Of a stretch of 64,000 nucleotides of DNA, positions 35,159-43,864 are shown one piece after another. How positions within the stretch are numbered: the first letter of the stretch is position 1; each line of letters begins with the position of its first letter. A program made the position numbers and the translations under genes. The notes under the pieces are model-generated. The model had not been told where the DNA came from. It saw nothing but the letters and a program-made list of their open reading frames with translations, and did not search any database. Source of the stretch: Pseudonocardia sp. MH-G8 (lineage in GTDB: Bacteria; Actinomycetota; Actinomycetes; Mycobacteriales; Pseudonocardiaceae). The stretch spans positions 106,679 to 170,678 of the forward strand of contig NZ_NKYF01000020.1 of NCBI RefSeq assembly GCF_002262885.1. The letters are read 5' to 3'.

Positions 35159-36181
35159 ATGAGCAGGACCGACGAGACCACGGGCAGCGGCGGGCGGGCG
35201 CTCGGCAGAGCCCGCCCGCTCCTGCCGGGCGTGCTGGCCGCCGCGATCGCCACCGGCATCGCGTTCGGCGCGAGCGCGCTGCTCCCGGCGGTCAGCGCGC
35301 TGACCGTCGCTGTGGTGCTCGGGGTCCTCGTCGGGCAGCTCATGCCGGGGTCGGCCCGCGCGGGCCTTCGCTTCGCGACCTCGCGGTTCCTGCGGCTCGG
35401 CGTGGTGCTGCTCGGCCTCCAGCTGGGCCTGAACGAGGTGTTCGGCCTCGGCGCCGCCACGGTGATCGCCGTCGTCGTGACGGTGCTCGTCGCCTTCGCC
35501 GGCTCGCTGCTCCTCGGGCGCGTCGTGGGCGTCTCCCCCGGCCTGGGCCTCATGGTCGCCACCGGCTTCTCCATCTGCGGAGCCTCGGCCATCGCGGCCA
35601 TGGACAGCGTGGCGGAGACCGACGAGGAGGACGTGGCCACCGCGGTCACCCTCGTGACGCTCTACGGCAGCGCCGCGATCGCGCTGGTCCCGCTGGTCGG
35701 ACGCAGCCTCGGCATGAGCGCCCCGCAGCTCGGGGCGTGGGCCGGGCTGAGCGTGCACGAGGTCGCCCAGGTCGTGGCCGCGGCCTCGCCCGCGGGTTCG
35801 GCCGCCGTCGGGGTCGCCGTGGTCGTGAAGCTGACGCGGGTCGCCCTGCTCGCGCCGATGGTCGCAGGCGTCAGCCTCGTGCAGCGCCACCGATGCGGTG
35901 CCGGCGGCGGGAAGCGCCCACCCCTCGTGCCGCTGTTCGTCCTGGGATTCCTCGCCACGATGCTGCTGCGCAGCACCGGGATCGTGGCGCCGGCCGTGGC
36001 GTCGGCCGCGCAGGTCCTCACGACCCTGCTGTTCGCGGCCGCGCTCTTCGGCCTCGGCAGCGCCGTGCGGATCGGCGCCCTGCTGCGCACCGGTCGCCGC
36101 GGCCTGGTCCTCGGGGCACTCTCCACGGGGCTCGTCGCCCTCGCCGGGCTCGCCGCCCTCACGCTCGCAGGCGCCTCCTGA
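35159..36181 (+). CDS. YeiH/UPF0324-family putative sulfate/sulfite exporter
   Basis: About 340 residues with ten or so transmembrane segments. ALTVAVVLGVLVGQLMPG, LRLGVVLLGLQL and the hallmark GFSICGASAIAAMDSV are all UPF0324 (PSE family) motifs, with LSVHEVAQVVAAA later. Start taken at the ATG at 35159; an earlier in-frame ATG at 35099 would add 20 unlikely hydrophilic residues but has no better ribosome site. Divergent from a LysR gene. Could export sulfite released by the monooxygenases encoded elsewhere in the window; that link is speculative. Confidence 0.85.
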   Translation: MSRTDETTGSGGRALGRARPLLPGVLAAAIATGIAFGASALLPAVSALTVAVVLGVLVGQLMPGSARAGLRFATSRFLRLGVVLLGLQLGLNEVFGLGAATVIAVVVTVLVAFAGSLLLGRVVGVSPGLGLMVATGFSICGASAIAAMDSVAETDEEDVATAVTLVTLYGSAAIALVPLVGRSLGMSAPQLGAWAGLSVHEVAQVVAAASPAGSAAVGVAVVVKLTRVALLAPMVAGVSLVQRHRCGAGGGKRPPLVPLFVLGFLATMLLRSTGIVAPAVASAAQVLTTLLFAAALFGLGSAVRIGALLRTGRRGLVLGALSTGLVALAGLAALTLAGAS

Positions 36182-36227
36182 TCGCGCAACGACACGCGTG
36201 CACGCAGGCGCAGGCAGCCACGACTGC

Positions 36228-36341
36228 ATGCGCCACCTGCGCATCGTGCTGGACGGCCTGTGCCTGCGCGGCGAACCCCTCCCCGGCCCGGTGGTCGACG
36301 ACGCCGCACCCGGGGAGACGATGGGGCTTCCGCCCGACTGA
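36228..36341 (+). CDS. possible small ORF (37 codons), unknown
   Basis: ATG at 36228 to TGA at 36339-36341, encoding a product that begins MRHLRIVLDGLCLRGEPLPG and ends MGLPPD. Codon positions are GC-rich at the third base, as in real genes here. No clear ribosome site is seen. Its stop abuts the ACGGAGG ribosome site of the amidase, so it could be a coupled small gene, a degenerate remnant, or chance. No family recognised. Confidence 0.25.
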   Translation: MRHLRIVLDGLCLRGEPLPGPVVDDAAPGETMGLPPD

Positions 36342-36352
36342 CGGAGGTGTTC

Positions 36353-37771
36353 GTGTCCACCGAGCTCTGCTACCGCACCGCGCGCGACCTGGCCGACCTG
36401 CTGCGCCGCCGGGAGGTGTCGGCCCGCGAGGTCGTCGCCGCGCACCTGCAGCGCATCGAGCGGGTGAACCCGGCGCTCAACGCGATCGTGACGCTCGTGC
36501 CCGAGCGGGCGCTCGCCGAGGCCGCCGCCGCGGACGAGCGGCTGGCCCGCGGCGAGCCGGTGGGCCCCCTCCACGGCCTGCCGGTGGCGCACAAGGACAC
36601 GCACCTGACCGCCGGCATCCGCACGACATCGGGTTCCCCCCTGCTCAGCGACCACGTGCCCGACGCCGACGAGCTGATCGTCGAGCGGATCCGCGCCGCC
36701 GGGGCGATCACCATCGGGAAGACGAACGTGCCCGAGTTCGCAGCCGGCTCGCACACGTTCAACCCGGTGTTCGGGGCCACCCGCAACCCCTACGACGCCG
36801 GCCGCACGCCGGGTGGGAGCAGCGGTGGGGCCGCGGCCGCGCTGGCCGCGGGCCTGCACCCGATCGCCGACGGCAGCGACATGGGCGGCTCGCTGCGCAA
36901 CCCCGCGTCGTTCTGCAACGTCGTCGGCCTGCGGCCCGCGCCCGGCCGCGTCCCCACCTACCCGAACCAGGCACCGTGGGCGACGATGTCGGTCCAGGGG
37001 CCGATGGCGCGCACCGTCGCCGACGCGGCGCTGCTGCTCTCGGTGATCGCCGGCCCCGACCCGCGCTCCCCGATCGCCATCGACGAGCCCGGCTCGGTGT
37101 TCGCCGGCCCGCTCGAGCGCGACCTCTCGGGCCTGCGCGTCGCGTGGACGCCCGACCTGGGCGCCACGGTGCCCGTGGACCCCGCGGTCGTGACGGCGCT
37201 CGCGCCGCAGATCGCGGCGTTCACCGACCTCGGGTGCACCGTCGAGGAGGCGTGCCCGGACCTCACCGGAGCCGACGAGGTGTTCCGGACCCTGCGGGCC
37301 TGGCAGTTCGACCTGGCGCTGGGGCCCGTGCTCGACCGGCACCGCGACCAGGTCAAGCCCAGCCTCGCCACCAACATCGAACAGGGCCGCGCACTCACCG
37401 GCGCCGACCTCGCCCGGGCCGCGGTGCTCCATGCCGCGCTCTTCCACCGGATGCGGGAGTTCTTCACCCGCTACGACCTGCTACTGCTGCCGGTGTGCCA
37501 GGTCCCGCCGTTCCCGGTCGAGCAGGAGTACCCCACCGAGGTCGCCGGCGAGGTGCAGCCGGACTACCTGGGCTGGATGCGCTCGGCCTACCTCGTCTCG
37601 GCCACCGGTCATCCCGCGCTGTCGGTCCCCGGCGGCTTCACCCCCGACGGGCTGCCGGTCGGGCTGCAGATCGTCGGTCCGCACCGCGGCGAGCTGGCCG
37701 TGCTGCGGGCGGGCCACGCCTTCGAGCAGGCAACCGGGGTGGGCCTGCGCCGCCCGGACCCGCCGTCCTGA
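36353..37771 (+). CDS. amidase-signature-family hydrolase
   Basis: A 472-residue amidase. The Ser-cisSer-Lys triad is visible: Lys in GLPVAHKDTH near residue 80, GGSSGGAAAALAAG near residue 158 and GSDMGGSLRNPA near residue 180. The C-terminal GHPALSVPGGFTPDGLPVGL is typical. GTG at 36353 with ACGGAGG five bases upstream. It stands alone between the YeiH gene and a methyltransferase gene. It hydrolyses an amide, not obviously the glutaminyl-tRNA type because no gatC or gatB is adjacent. Confidence 0.92.
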   Translation: MSTELCYRTARDLADLLRRREVSAREVVAAHLQRIERVNPALNAIVTLVPERALAEAAAADERLARGEPVGPLHGLPVAHKDTHLTAGIRTTSGSPLLSDHVPDADELIVERIRAAGAITIGKTNVPEFAAGSHTFNPVFGATRNPYDAGRTPGGSSGGAAAALAAGLHPIADGSDMGGSLRNPASFCNVVGLRPAPGRVPTYPNQAPWATMSVQGPMARTVADAALLLSVIAGPDPRSPIAIDEPGSVFAGPLERDLSGLRVAWTPDLGATVPVDPAVVTALAPQIAAFTDLGCTVEEACPDLTGADEVFRTLRAWQFDLALGPVLDRHRDQVKPSLATNIEQGRALTGADLARAAVLHAALFHRMREFFTRYDLLLLPVCQVPPFPVEQEYPTEVAGEVQPDYLGWMRSAYLVSATGHPALSVPGGFTPDGLPVGLQIVGPHRGELAVLRAGHAFEQATGVGLRRPDPPS

Positions 37772-37853
37772 AAGCGCGCAGATCGATCAACGCGCTCGCC
37801 TGCGGGCGACCATGTAAGTTCCGAGGGTGCAACGCCACTCGCGGGAGGAGTCG

Positions 37854-38678
37854 ATGACGGAGTCCGCCGACTTGGCGTCCGGTGACTGGGCGTCCGGTGA
37901 CCTGGACGCCGAACGTCCCAGCGCGGCGCGCGTGTACGACTTCTACCTGGGCGGATCGCACAACTTCCCGGCCGATCGGGAGATGGCCCGGCGCGCGATC
38001 GAGATGTGGCCGGAGCTCCCGCAGATCATGCAGGCCAACCGCGCCTTCCTGCGTCGCGCCGTCACCTACCTGCTCGATCGGGGCATCCGGCAGTTCCTCG
38101 ACATCGGGTCCGGCATCCCGACGGTCGGCAACGTGCACGAGGTGGCACAGGCGGGCGCGCCGGACGCCCGCGTCGTCTACGTCGACATCGACCCGGTGGC
38201 CGTCGCGCACAGCAGGGCGATCCTCGCCGGGAACGACCGCACCGAGGTGATCCAGGCCGACCTGCGCGACGTCGACGCGGTGCTCGGCGACCCCCGCACC
38301 ACCAGGCTGCTGGACCTGTCCGAACCGGTGGGCGTGCTGATGGTGGCGCTGCTGCACTTCGTGCCCCCCGAGGCCGACCCGGCGGCGATCATCCAGCGCT
38401 ACCGCGCCCGGATGGCGCCGGGCAGCTACCTCGCCGTCTCCCACGCCACGCACGAGGGCGAGCCGGACCAGGCCGGCCCGCACACCGCCCTCTACCAACG
38501 CACCGGCACGCCGATGACGATGCGCTCGCGCGCCGAGGTCACCGCCTTGTTCACCGGCTTCGAGCTGGTGGAGCCGGGGGTGGTGTTCTTCCCGCAGTGG
38601 CGCCCGGACCCGGGCACCGATCCGGACGACCGCCCCGAGCGGTTCACCGGTTTCGTCGCGGTGGGGCGTCGGGAGTAG
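37854..38678 (+). CDS. SAM-dependent methyltransferase, DUF574-type
   Basis: A 274-residue protein of the actinobacterial DUF574 (PF04672) group. RVYDFYLGGSHNFPADREMA at the N-terminus is its signature; QFLDIGSGIPTVGNVHE is motif I and VVYVDIDPVAVAHSRAIL motif II. Start at the ATG at 37854 with GGGAGGAG just upstream; a GTG 27 bases earlier is possible. Members are abundant in actinomycetes, with largely unknown substrates. It is followed 11 bases later by the GGDEF-EAL gene. Confidence 0.9.
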   Translation: MTESADLASGDWASGDLDAERPSAARVYDFYLGGSHNFPADREMARRAIEMWPELPQIMQANRAFLRRAVTYLLDRGIRQFLDIGSGIPTVGNVHEVAQAGAPDARVVYVDIDPVAVAHSRAILAGNDRTEVIQADLRDVDAVLGDPRTTRLLDLSEPVGVLMVALLHFVPPEADPAAIIQRYRARMAPGSYLAVSHATHEGEPDQAGPHTALYQRTGTPMTMRSRAEVTALFTGFELVEPGVVFFPQWRPDPGTDPDDRPERFTGFVAVGRRE

Positions 38679-38689
38679 GGACCGGAGGC

Positions 38690-40837
38690 GTGGTCATCGG
38701 ACCGGAGGACGGCACCGCCTGCGTGCGCCGCCGCTTCGCCGAGCGCTGGTCGGCGGCCGTCGCCGGCACCAGCTACGTGTCGCTGAAGCCCGACGAGCTC
38801 ACGGACTACCTGGCCGGGCTCACCGACCGGCTGGTCGACGCGCTCGCCGCCCCCCGCCACGATCCGGCGCCGGCCCACCGGATCGGTGTCGAGCTGGTCG
38901 CCGCGCACTTCACCGGCCCCGAGACCATGCGGCGCTCGCTCACCGTGCTCGGCGAGGAGCTCCCCACGCTGGTCGCCGACCCGCTCCCACCGGACCTCGC
39001 GCGCCGCCTGGGCTCCACGCTCGGCGCGCTCGCGGCCGGGTACGCCGAGGCGTTGTGCGAGCGGACCCTCGACGAGCAGGAGGCGATCCGGCGCGCGATG
39101 CTGGCGGCGCGCCGGGAGTCCGAGGCGAAGCTCGCCACCAGCGAGTCCCGGCTGCGGGCGATGTTCACAGAGGCCGCGATCGGGATCGGGATCGCCGACC
39201 TGGAGGGCAACATCCAGGAGGTCAACCCCGCCCTCGTGCGGATGTTCGGCTACCCGGCGCAGGAGTTCACGCAGCGCAACGTCAGCGCGATGGTGCACCC
39301 GGACGACGCGCCGAGCGTCTGGCAGCTCTACGAGGAGCTCGTGCGGGGCCGGCGGGACCACTTCCGTGTCGAGAAGCGCTTCTTCCGGGCCGACGGCGCG
39401 ATCATCTGGACGAACCTGACCGTCTCCCTGGTGCGCGACGCCGACGGCGCGCCCGCCTACCAGGTGGCGATGCTCGAGGACGTCACCGAGCGGCAGCAGC
39501 TGCAGGCCACGCTCGCGCACCTCGCCTACCACGACCCGCTCACCGGGCTGCCCAACCGCGCCCTGTTCTCGACGCGCCTCGCCGAGGTGTTCGCCGACCC
39601 CGTGAACCCGCGGCGCGTCGGGCTGTGCTCCCTGGACCTCGACGGGTTCAAGCGCGTCAACGACAGCCTGGGCCACGACGTCGGCGACCAGCTGCTGGTG
39701 GCCGTCGCGGGCAGGTTGGCCGAGTGCTGCGGCCCGGACCGGCTGCTCGCCCGGATGGGGGGCGACGAGTTCGTCGTGCTCATCGACGGTTCCTCGGGGG
39801 CCGCGGAGCTCGTCGAGCTCGCCGAGGAGATCATCACAGCGATGACCGCCCCGATCCGGTTGGACGGCCGGGACCTGAGCGTCACCACCAGCATCGGGAT
39901 CGTGGAGCAGGCGGTCGCGGAGACGACCGCGGCCGAGCTGATGTCGGCCGCGGACATCACGCTCTACCGCGCGAAGCACGACGGCAAGGGACGCTACGCC
40001 GTGTTCGACCGGGGGCGCACCGACCAGGAGATCGCCCGGTTCACCCTCTCCGCCACGCTGCCCGCGGCGGTCGAGCGGGGCGAGTTCGTGGTGCACTACC
40101 AGCCGCTGATCACTCTGGCTGACGGTGCGCTCCGTGGGGTCGAGGCCCTGGTGCGCTGGCAGCACCCGACCTTCGGCCTGCTGCAGCCCGACCGCTTCAT
40201 CGAGCTCGCCGAGGAGACCGGGGCGATCGTGACGCTCGGCCGCTGGGTGTTGGCGCACGCCTGCGCGCAGGCCCGGTCGTGGCGCGACGAGTTCGGTGCG
40301 GCGGCACCGTTCCTGTCGGTCAACCTCGCCCCCCGCCAGCTCGAGGAACCCGACCTGGTCGCCGACGTCACCGCGATCCTCCTCGACACCGGCCTGCAGG
40401 CCGCGCAGCTCCAGCTCGAGCTCACCGAGCAGGCCGTGATGCGCGACGAACCGGGACCGCTGAAGGCCCTGCGGGCGCTCGACGACCTGGGCGTCGGGAT
40501 CGCGGTCGACGACTTCGGCACCGGCTACTCCAACCTCTCCGCCCTGCCCCGGCTCCCCGTTCGCGGGCTGAAGTTGGACGGCTCCTTCGTCAGGACGCTG
40601 CGCGGCGGCGACGCGACGGACCGCACCGACGAGCTGATCGTGTCCACCCTGATCGACCTGGCGCACGGTCTGGACCTCACGGTCACCGCCGAGGGCATCG
40701 AGACGGCCGACCAGCTGGAGCGGCTGCGCTCGCTCGGGTGCGACGTCGGGCAGGGCTGGCTCTTCGCGAAGGCCGTTCCCGCCGAGGGCATCACCGCCAT
40801 GCTCCGCCGCCACGAGATCCGCGAGGATTCGGGCTGA
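38690..40837 (+). CDS. PAS-GGDEF-EAL cyclic-di-GMP enzyme
   Basis: About 715 residues. An N-terminal helical domain (FAERWSAAVAGTSYVSLKPD) is followed by a PAS domain (about 150-270, RAMFTEAAIGIGIADLEGN), a GGDEF domain (MGGDEFVVLI near residue 355) and an EAL domain (GVEALVRWQHP near residue 485, VNLAPRQ, LELTEQ, VDDFGTGYSNL, TAEGIET). Both catalytic motifs are intact; the inhibitory RxxD site before GGDEF is not (CGPD). So it could both make and degrade c-di-GMP. The GTG at 38690 is very close to GGAGG, and a GTG at 38723 is an alternative. No transmembrane segment, so cytoplasmic. Confidence 0.92.
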   Translation: MVIGPEDGTACVRRRFAERWSAAVAGTSYVSLKPDELTDYLAGLTDRLVDALAAPRHDPAPAHRIGVELVAAHFTGPETMRRSLTVLGEELPTLVADPLPPDLARRLGSTLGALAAGYAEALCERTLDEQEAIRRAMLAARRESEAKLATSESRLRAMFTEAAIGIGIADLEGNIQEVNPALVRMFGYPAQEFTQRNVSAMVHPDDAPSVWQLYEELVRGRRDHFRVEKRFFRADGAIIWTNLTVSLVRDADGAPAYQVAMLEDVTERQQLQATLAHLAYHDPLTGLPNRALFSTRLAEVFADPVNPRRVGLCSLDLDGFKRVNDSLGHDVGDQLLVAVAGRLAECCGPDRLLARMGGDEFVVLIDGSSGAAELVELAEEIITAMTAPIRLDGRDLSVTTSIGIVEQAVAETTAAELMSAADITLYRAKHDGKGRYAVFDRGRTDQEIARFTLSATLPAAVERGEFVVHYQPLITLADGALRGVEALVRWQHPTFGLLQPDRFIELAEETGAIVTLGRWVLAHACAQARSWRDEFGAAAPFLSVNLAPRQLEEPDLVADVTAILLDTGLQAAQLQLELTEQAVMRDEPGPLKALRALDDLGVGIAVDDFGTGYSNLSALPRLPVRGLKLDGSFVRTLRGGDATDRTDELIVSTLIDLAHGLDLTVTAEGIETADQLERLRSLGCDVGQGWLFAKAVPAEGITAMLRRHEIREDSG

Positions 40838-40849
40838 CGAGCTCGATCA

Positions 40850-40961
40850 CGGCGTCGATGCCGCGGAGGTCGGCGATGAGCTCGGCCAGGTCGTGGGCGA
40901 ACCCCTCCGACCCGGCGGGGTCCTCCCGGGTGGCGGCGGCCCCGGGCAACCAGCTCTGCAC
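40850..40961 (-). pseudogene. fragment of an aminoglycoside-phosphotransferase-like gene
   Basis: The minus strand between the GGDEF-EAL gene and yqeY encodes QSWLPGAAATREDPAGSEGF followed by AHDLAELIADLRGID. This matches the segment of APH-family kinases that reads R/S-WLPGE-A...F..DLA.F..AL..ID. An in-frame TGA lies directly upstream (40965-40967), and nothing downstream matches the kinase lobe. A gene scrap of about 37 codons. Identification is from memory of the family pattern. Confidence 0.45.
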
Positions 40962-40983
40962 CTGTCAGAACCTCTCGACGCCG

Positions 40984-41325
40984 CTACATGTACCCGTCCA
41001 GGACCTCGGCCTCCGCGCGCGCCTGCTCGGCGAGGTCGCTGCGGCCGAGCTGCTGGTACCGCCTCGCAGCGGCCGAGCGCTCCTGCACCTCGGTCTCGAC
41101 GATCACGCGCAGGTCGGCCTCGGTGAGCCGGCGGCGTTCGACGTCGGTGGCCCCCGGTCCGGTCGCCATTCCCCCGCGGTCTGCCCCGTGCTCGGCGGGC
41201 CGTGCCTCGGCGGGCACGGCCTCGGCGTTCTCGATGGCGGCGAGCGCGGACCGGAGCGCTGCGGTGGCCACGCGGTCGCGGGCCTTGAGCGCCGCGGTCA
41301 GGTCGGTCCGCATCTCGGCACGCAT
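40984..41325 (-). CDS. GatB/YqeY-domain protein, short form
   Basis: A 113-residue protein: MRTDLTAALKARDRVATAAL and LTEADLRVIVETEVQERSAA, then LAEQARAEAEVLDGYM. This is the helical YqeY half related to the tail of the tRNA amidotransferase subunit GatB. Full-length YqeY is about 150 residues; this one stops right after the LDGY segment and lacks the last helices. ATG at 41325; a second ATG four codons on is possible. Divergent from lipB. Function of free YqeY proteins is unclear. Confidence 0.8.
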   Translation of the reverse strand: MRAEMRTDLTAALKARDRVATAALRSALAAIENAEAVPAEARPAEHGADRGGMATGPGATDVERRRLTEADLRVIVETEVQERSAAARRYQQLGRSDLAEQARAEAEVLDGYM

Positions 41326-41387
41326 GCCGCGACCATAGTGGCGAGGCCGGCGGGAACACCCTCGTCCCGTCGCGCGAGGATCGACCC

Positions 41388-42053
41388 GTGACGACGACCG
41401 GCACGCGCAGGGCCCCCTTCCCCCGTCTCACCCGGATGGACCTGGGCGAGATCCCGTACGAGGAGGCCGTCGCCGCGATGGAGGGGTGGGCCGCGCAGTG
41501 CCGGGCCGGCAGCGCGGGCGACCGGCTCTTCCTGCTCTCCCACCCGCCGGTCGTGACCTACGGGCCGCGCACGCCGCGCCGGCACCTGCCGTCCGCGGCG
41601 TCCGGGCTGCCCACGGTCGAGGTCGACCGCGGCGGCCAGGCCACCTACCACGGTCCTGGTCAGATCGTCGGCTACCTCGTCGCGAACGTCCGCGAGCGCG
41701 GCCCCGCCGACGTCGTGCGCTGGATGGAGGCGGGCGTCATCGCCGCACTCGCCTCGCTCGGCTTCCCGGCCTGCCGACGCGACACGCCCCCGGGCGGTTC
41801 GAGCCTCGTGGGGGTCTGGACGCCCGACCACCGCAAGGTCGCCTCGATCGGCATGCGGATCCGCGGTGGGGTCAGCACCCACGGGTTCGCGCTCAACGTC
41901 GACCCGGACATGCAGGTCTTCGACGGGTTCGTCTCCTGCGGCCTGGCCGACCCCATGACGTCCCTGCGGGTCCTCGCCGACGAGGCGGGTCGCCCGGCAC
42001 CTGCCGACCTCGACGTGCGCGACGCCCTGGCACGCGCACTCGGAGCGGTGTGA
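41388..42053 (+). CDS. lipB: lipoyl(octanoyl) transferase LipB
   Basis: A 221-residue LipB: RGGQATYHGPGQIVGYLVAN (residues 81-100) is the substrate motif, Lys150 (HRKVASIGMRI) and Cys184 (FVSCGLADPMTSL) are the catalytic pair, and STHGFALNVDPDM lies between. It moves octanoyl groups from acyl carrier protein to E2 and GcvH domains in the cytoplasm. GTG start at 41388. lipA is not adjacent, so it may be a second copy. The same frame stays open for 38 GC-rich codons after its TGA (to 42168-42170), which could be a severed C-terminal tail. Confidence 0.9.
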   Translation: MTTTGTRRAPFPRLTRMDLGEIPYEEAVAAMEGWAAQCRAGSAGDRLFLLSHPPVVTYGPRTPRRHLPSAASGLPTVEVDRGGQATYHGPGQIVGYLVANVRERGPADVVRWMEAGVIAALASLGFPACRRDTPPGGSSLVGVWTPDHRKVASIGMRIRGGVSTHGFALNVDPDMQVFDGFVSCGLADPMTSLRVLADEAGRPAPADLDVRDALARALGAV

Positions 42054-42183
42054 GACCCGCTCGCCGCCCTCGCCGCGGTGGCTCCGGCGGTGCTCGCGCG
42101 GTACCGGCAGTTCCGGGCCACGCCGGCCACCACCACCGGGCAGCCCGCCGGGGCACCCGGACCGAGCTGACGAGGTGCCGAGG

Positions 42184-43410
42184 ATGAGTCGAGTGGTCAT
42201 GGCCGGTATGCCCGCGGCGGGGCACGTCAACCCGAGCCTGCCCGTCGTGCGGGCTCTGGTGGACCACGGTGTCCAGGTCATCTACTACACCGCCGAGGAG
42301 TTCCGCGGCCCCGTCGAGCGGGCCGGCGCCCGGTTCCACCCCTACCCGGCGGGGACGATCTCCGCGGCGGACATCGCCGAGGCCACCCGCAGCGGCAGCC
42401 CGCTACGAGTGGTCACCCGGATCCTGACCGCCACGGAATCGCTGCTGCCGTTCCTGCTGGCCGAGCTCCGCGCCGAGCGGCCCGACGCGGTCGCGTTCGA
42501 CTCCAACGCCGTCTGGGGGCGCATGGCCGCGACGGGTGCCCGCCTCCCCGGCATCTCGCTCATGACCACCATGATGGTGGGCAGCCGCGAGCTCAGGAGC
42601 ATGACGATCCGGGAAGGGCTGCACTTCGCCCGGGCCGCCGTGCCGGACGTCCCCGCGGTGCGCGCGGCGAAACGGCGGGTGGTGCGCCGCTTCGGCGAAG
42701 AGCTCTTCCCGCCCCGACCGACGTTCCCGATCCGGGGCGAAGTGACGATCTTCCCGATCCCGCGGTGGATGCAGCCGCCCAACCCGCTGGTCGACGAGCG
42801 CTGCCACTTCGTCGGCCCCACGCTCGACACCGAGGCACGCGACGAGGAGCTGGACAGCGAGCTCGCCGCCCACCTGGACGCTCCCGAACCGCTCGTCCTG
42901 GTGTCCCTCGGCACGCTGCACGCGGGCGCCGACGAGTTCTTCCGCACCTGCTTCGAGGTGCTCGCCGACCTCCCCGCACGCGTCCTGCTCTCCGTCGGCT
43001 CCCACCCCGGTCCCGCTCGGCTCGGCCGGCCCCCCGCGAACACCCTCGTCCGCGCGTCGGTGCCGCAGCTGCAGGTCCTGCGCCGAACCGCGGTGTTCGT
43101 CACCCACGGGGGCATGAACAGCGTGCTGGAAGGCCTGGTGAACGGGGTGCCACTCGTCGTGCTCCCCCAGCAGTTCGAGCAGCTGGTCATCGGACGCGCC
43201 GTCGCCGACCGCGGCGCCGCGGTCGTCCTGCGCCACAACCTCTCGAACCGACCCGTGCCTCCTGCGGCCTTGCGCGCCGCCGTCGAGCAAGCGCTCACCG
43301 ACCCGGCACACCGCACCTCGGCCCGGGCGCTGGCCGCCACCCTGTCCGCGGACGGGGGCGCCGCGGCGGGCGCGGCCGCGATCTGCGAGCTCCTGGGCAG
43401 GAGTTCCTGA
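42184..43410 (+). CDS. macrolide-type (MGT/UGT) glycosyltransferase
   Basis: A 408-residue GT1-family glycosyltransferase. The N-terminal acceptor domain begins VVMAGMPAAGHVNPSLPVVR; the donor domain has LVLVSLGTLHAGADEFFRTC and the nucleotide-sugar motif VFVTHGGMNSVLEGLVNGVP with PQQFEQ. This is the MGT-type signature of enzymes that glycosylate macrolides and other lipophilic small molecules, often as detoxification. Start at the ATG at 42184 with GAGG eight bases upstream. A strong terminator follows, so it is a single-gene unit or the end of the lipB transcript. Confidence 0.9.
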   Translation: MSRVVMAGMPAAGHVNPSLPVVRALVDHGVQVIYYTAEEFRGPVERAGARFHPYPAGTISAADIAEATRSGSPLRVVTRILTATESLLPFLLAELRAERPDAVAFDSNAVWGRMAATGARLPGISLMTTMMVGSRELRSMTIREGLHFARAAVPDVPAVRAAKRRVVRRFGEELFPPRPTFPIRGEVTIFPIPRWMQPPNPLVDERCHFVGPTLDTEARDEELDSELAAHLDAPEPLVLVSLGTLHAGADEFFRTCFEVLADLPARVLLSVGSHPGPARLGRPPANTLVRASVPQLQVLRRTAVFVTHGGMNSVLEGLVNGVPLVVLPQQFEQLVIGRAVADRGAAVVLRHNLSNRPVPPAALRAAVEQALTDPAHRTSARALAATLSADGGAAAGAAAICELLGRSS

Positions 43411-43420
43411 GCAACTCATT

Positions 43421-43458
43421 CCGTACCGGTCCCGACCCCCTCGCCGGGACCGGTACGG
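43421..43458 (+). terminator. intrinsic-type hairpin after the glycosyltransferase
   Basis: CCGTACCGGTCCCG (43421-43434) and its exact complement CGGGACCGGTACGG (43445-43458) form a 14-base perfect stem with a ten-base loop, 11 bases after the stop. There is no U-tract, as is common in actinomycetes. Confidence 0.75.
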
Positions 43459-43864
43459 CGGGCAGCACCTCGCGCGCTCCCCAGTTCGCGAGATGCGAGT
43501 TCATGAAGGCGTCACGGCGCGGCGACCTCCGGACCACCGCCGCTACGAGCCCCTGGCGGCTGCCCGCCCGAGGGCGGTGGTGGTGGCGCGGGGGACGGTT
43601 GCGGCCGTCGTCCGTTACCGGTGCACATGCTCACCTCGCTCCCGCCGGGCACAGCGCGACGTAGGACGGCCCGGCGCATCGATCTGGATCGGCCGCCGGG
43701 GTCCGGAGCGGTGACTATGAGAAGTACTCCCAGGTCGGGGCAGGTGGCTAGGTCCGTCCGGGGGAACGTCCTCCGACCTCGCGGCGACCGCCCCCGATCG
43801 CTACGCTGCACAGGCGACCGACGGCGGTCGCGTCGCGCCCCTCGCAGAGAAGGGGGCCTACGGT
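43459..43864. other. non-coding gap before the GAF-ANTAR gene
   Basis: About 400 bases without a credible gene on either strand; the open frames have coding bias unlike the neighbours. The last 70 bases probably hold the promoter of the GAF-ANTAR gene (a TACGCT at 43802-43807 could be a -10), and AGAAGGGGG at 43851-43859 is its likely ribosome site. I see no riboswitch or repeat here. Confidence 0.5.

Noticed and set aside
36182..36352. A regulatory RNA in the gap before the amidase
   Set aside because: No stable paired structure could be found by eye; a weak small ORF is the only candidate content.
43512..43811. A 99-codon minus-strand frame in the gap before the GAF-ANTAR gene
   Set aside because: Low-complexity Pro/Gly/Arg composition, no ribosome site and no recognisable motif.
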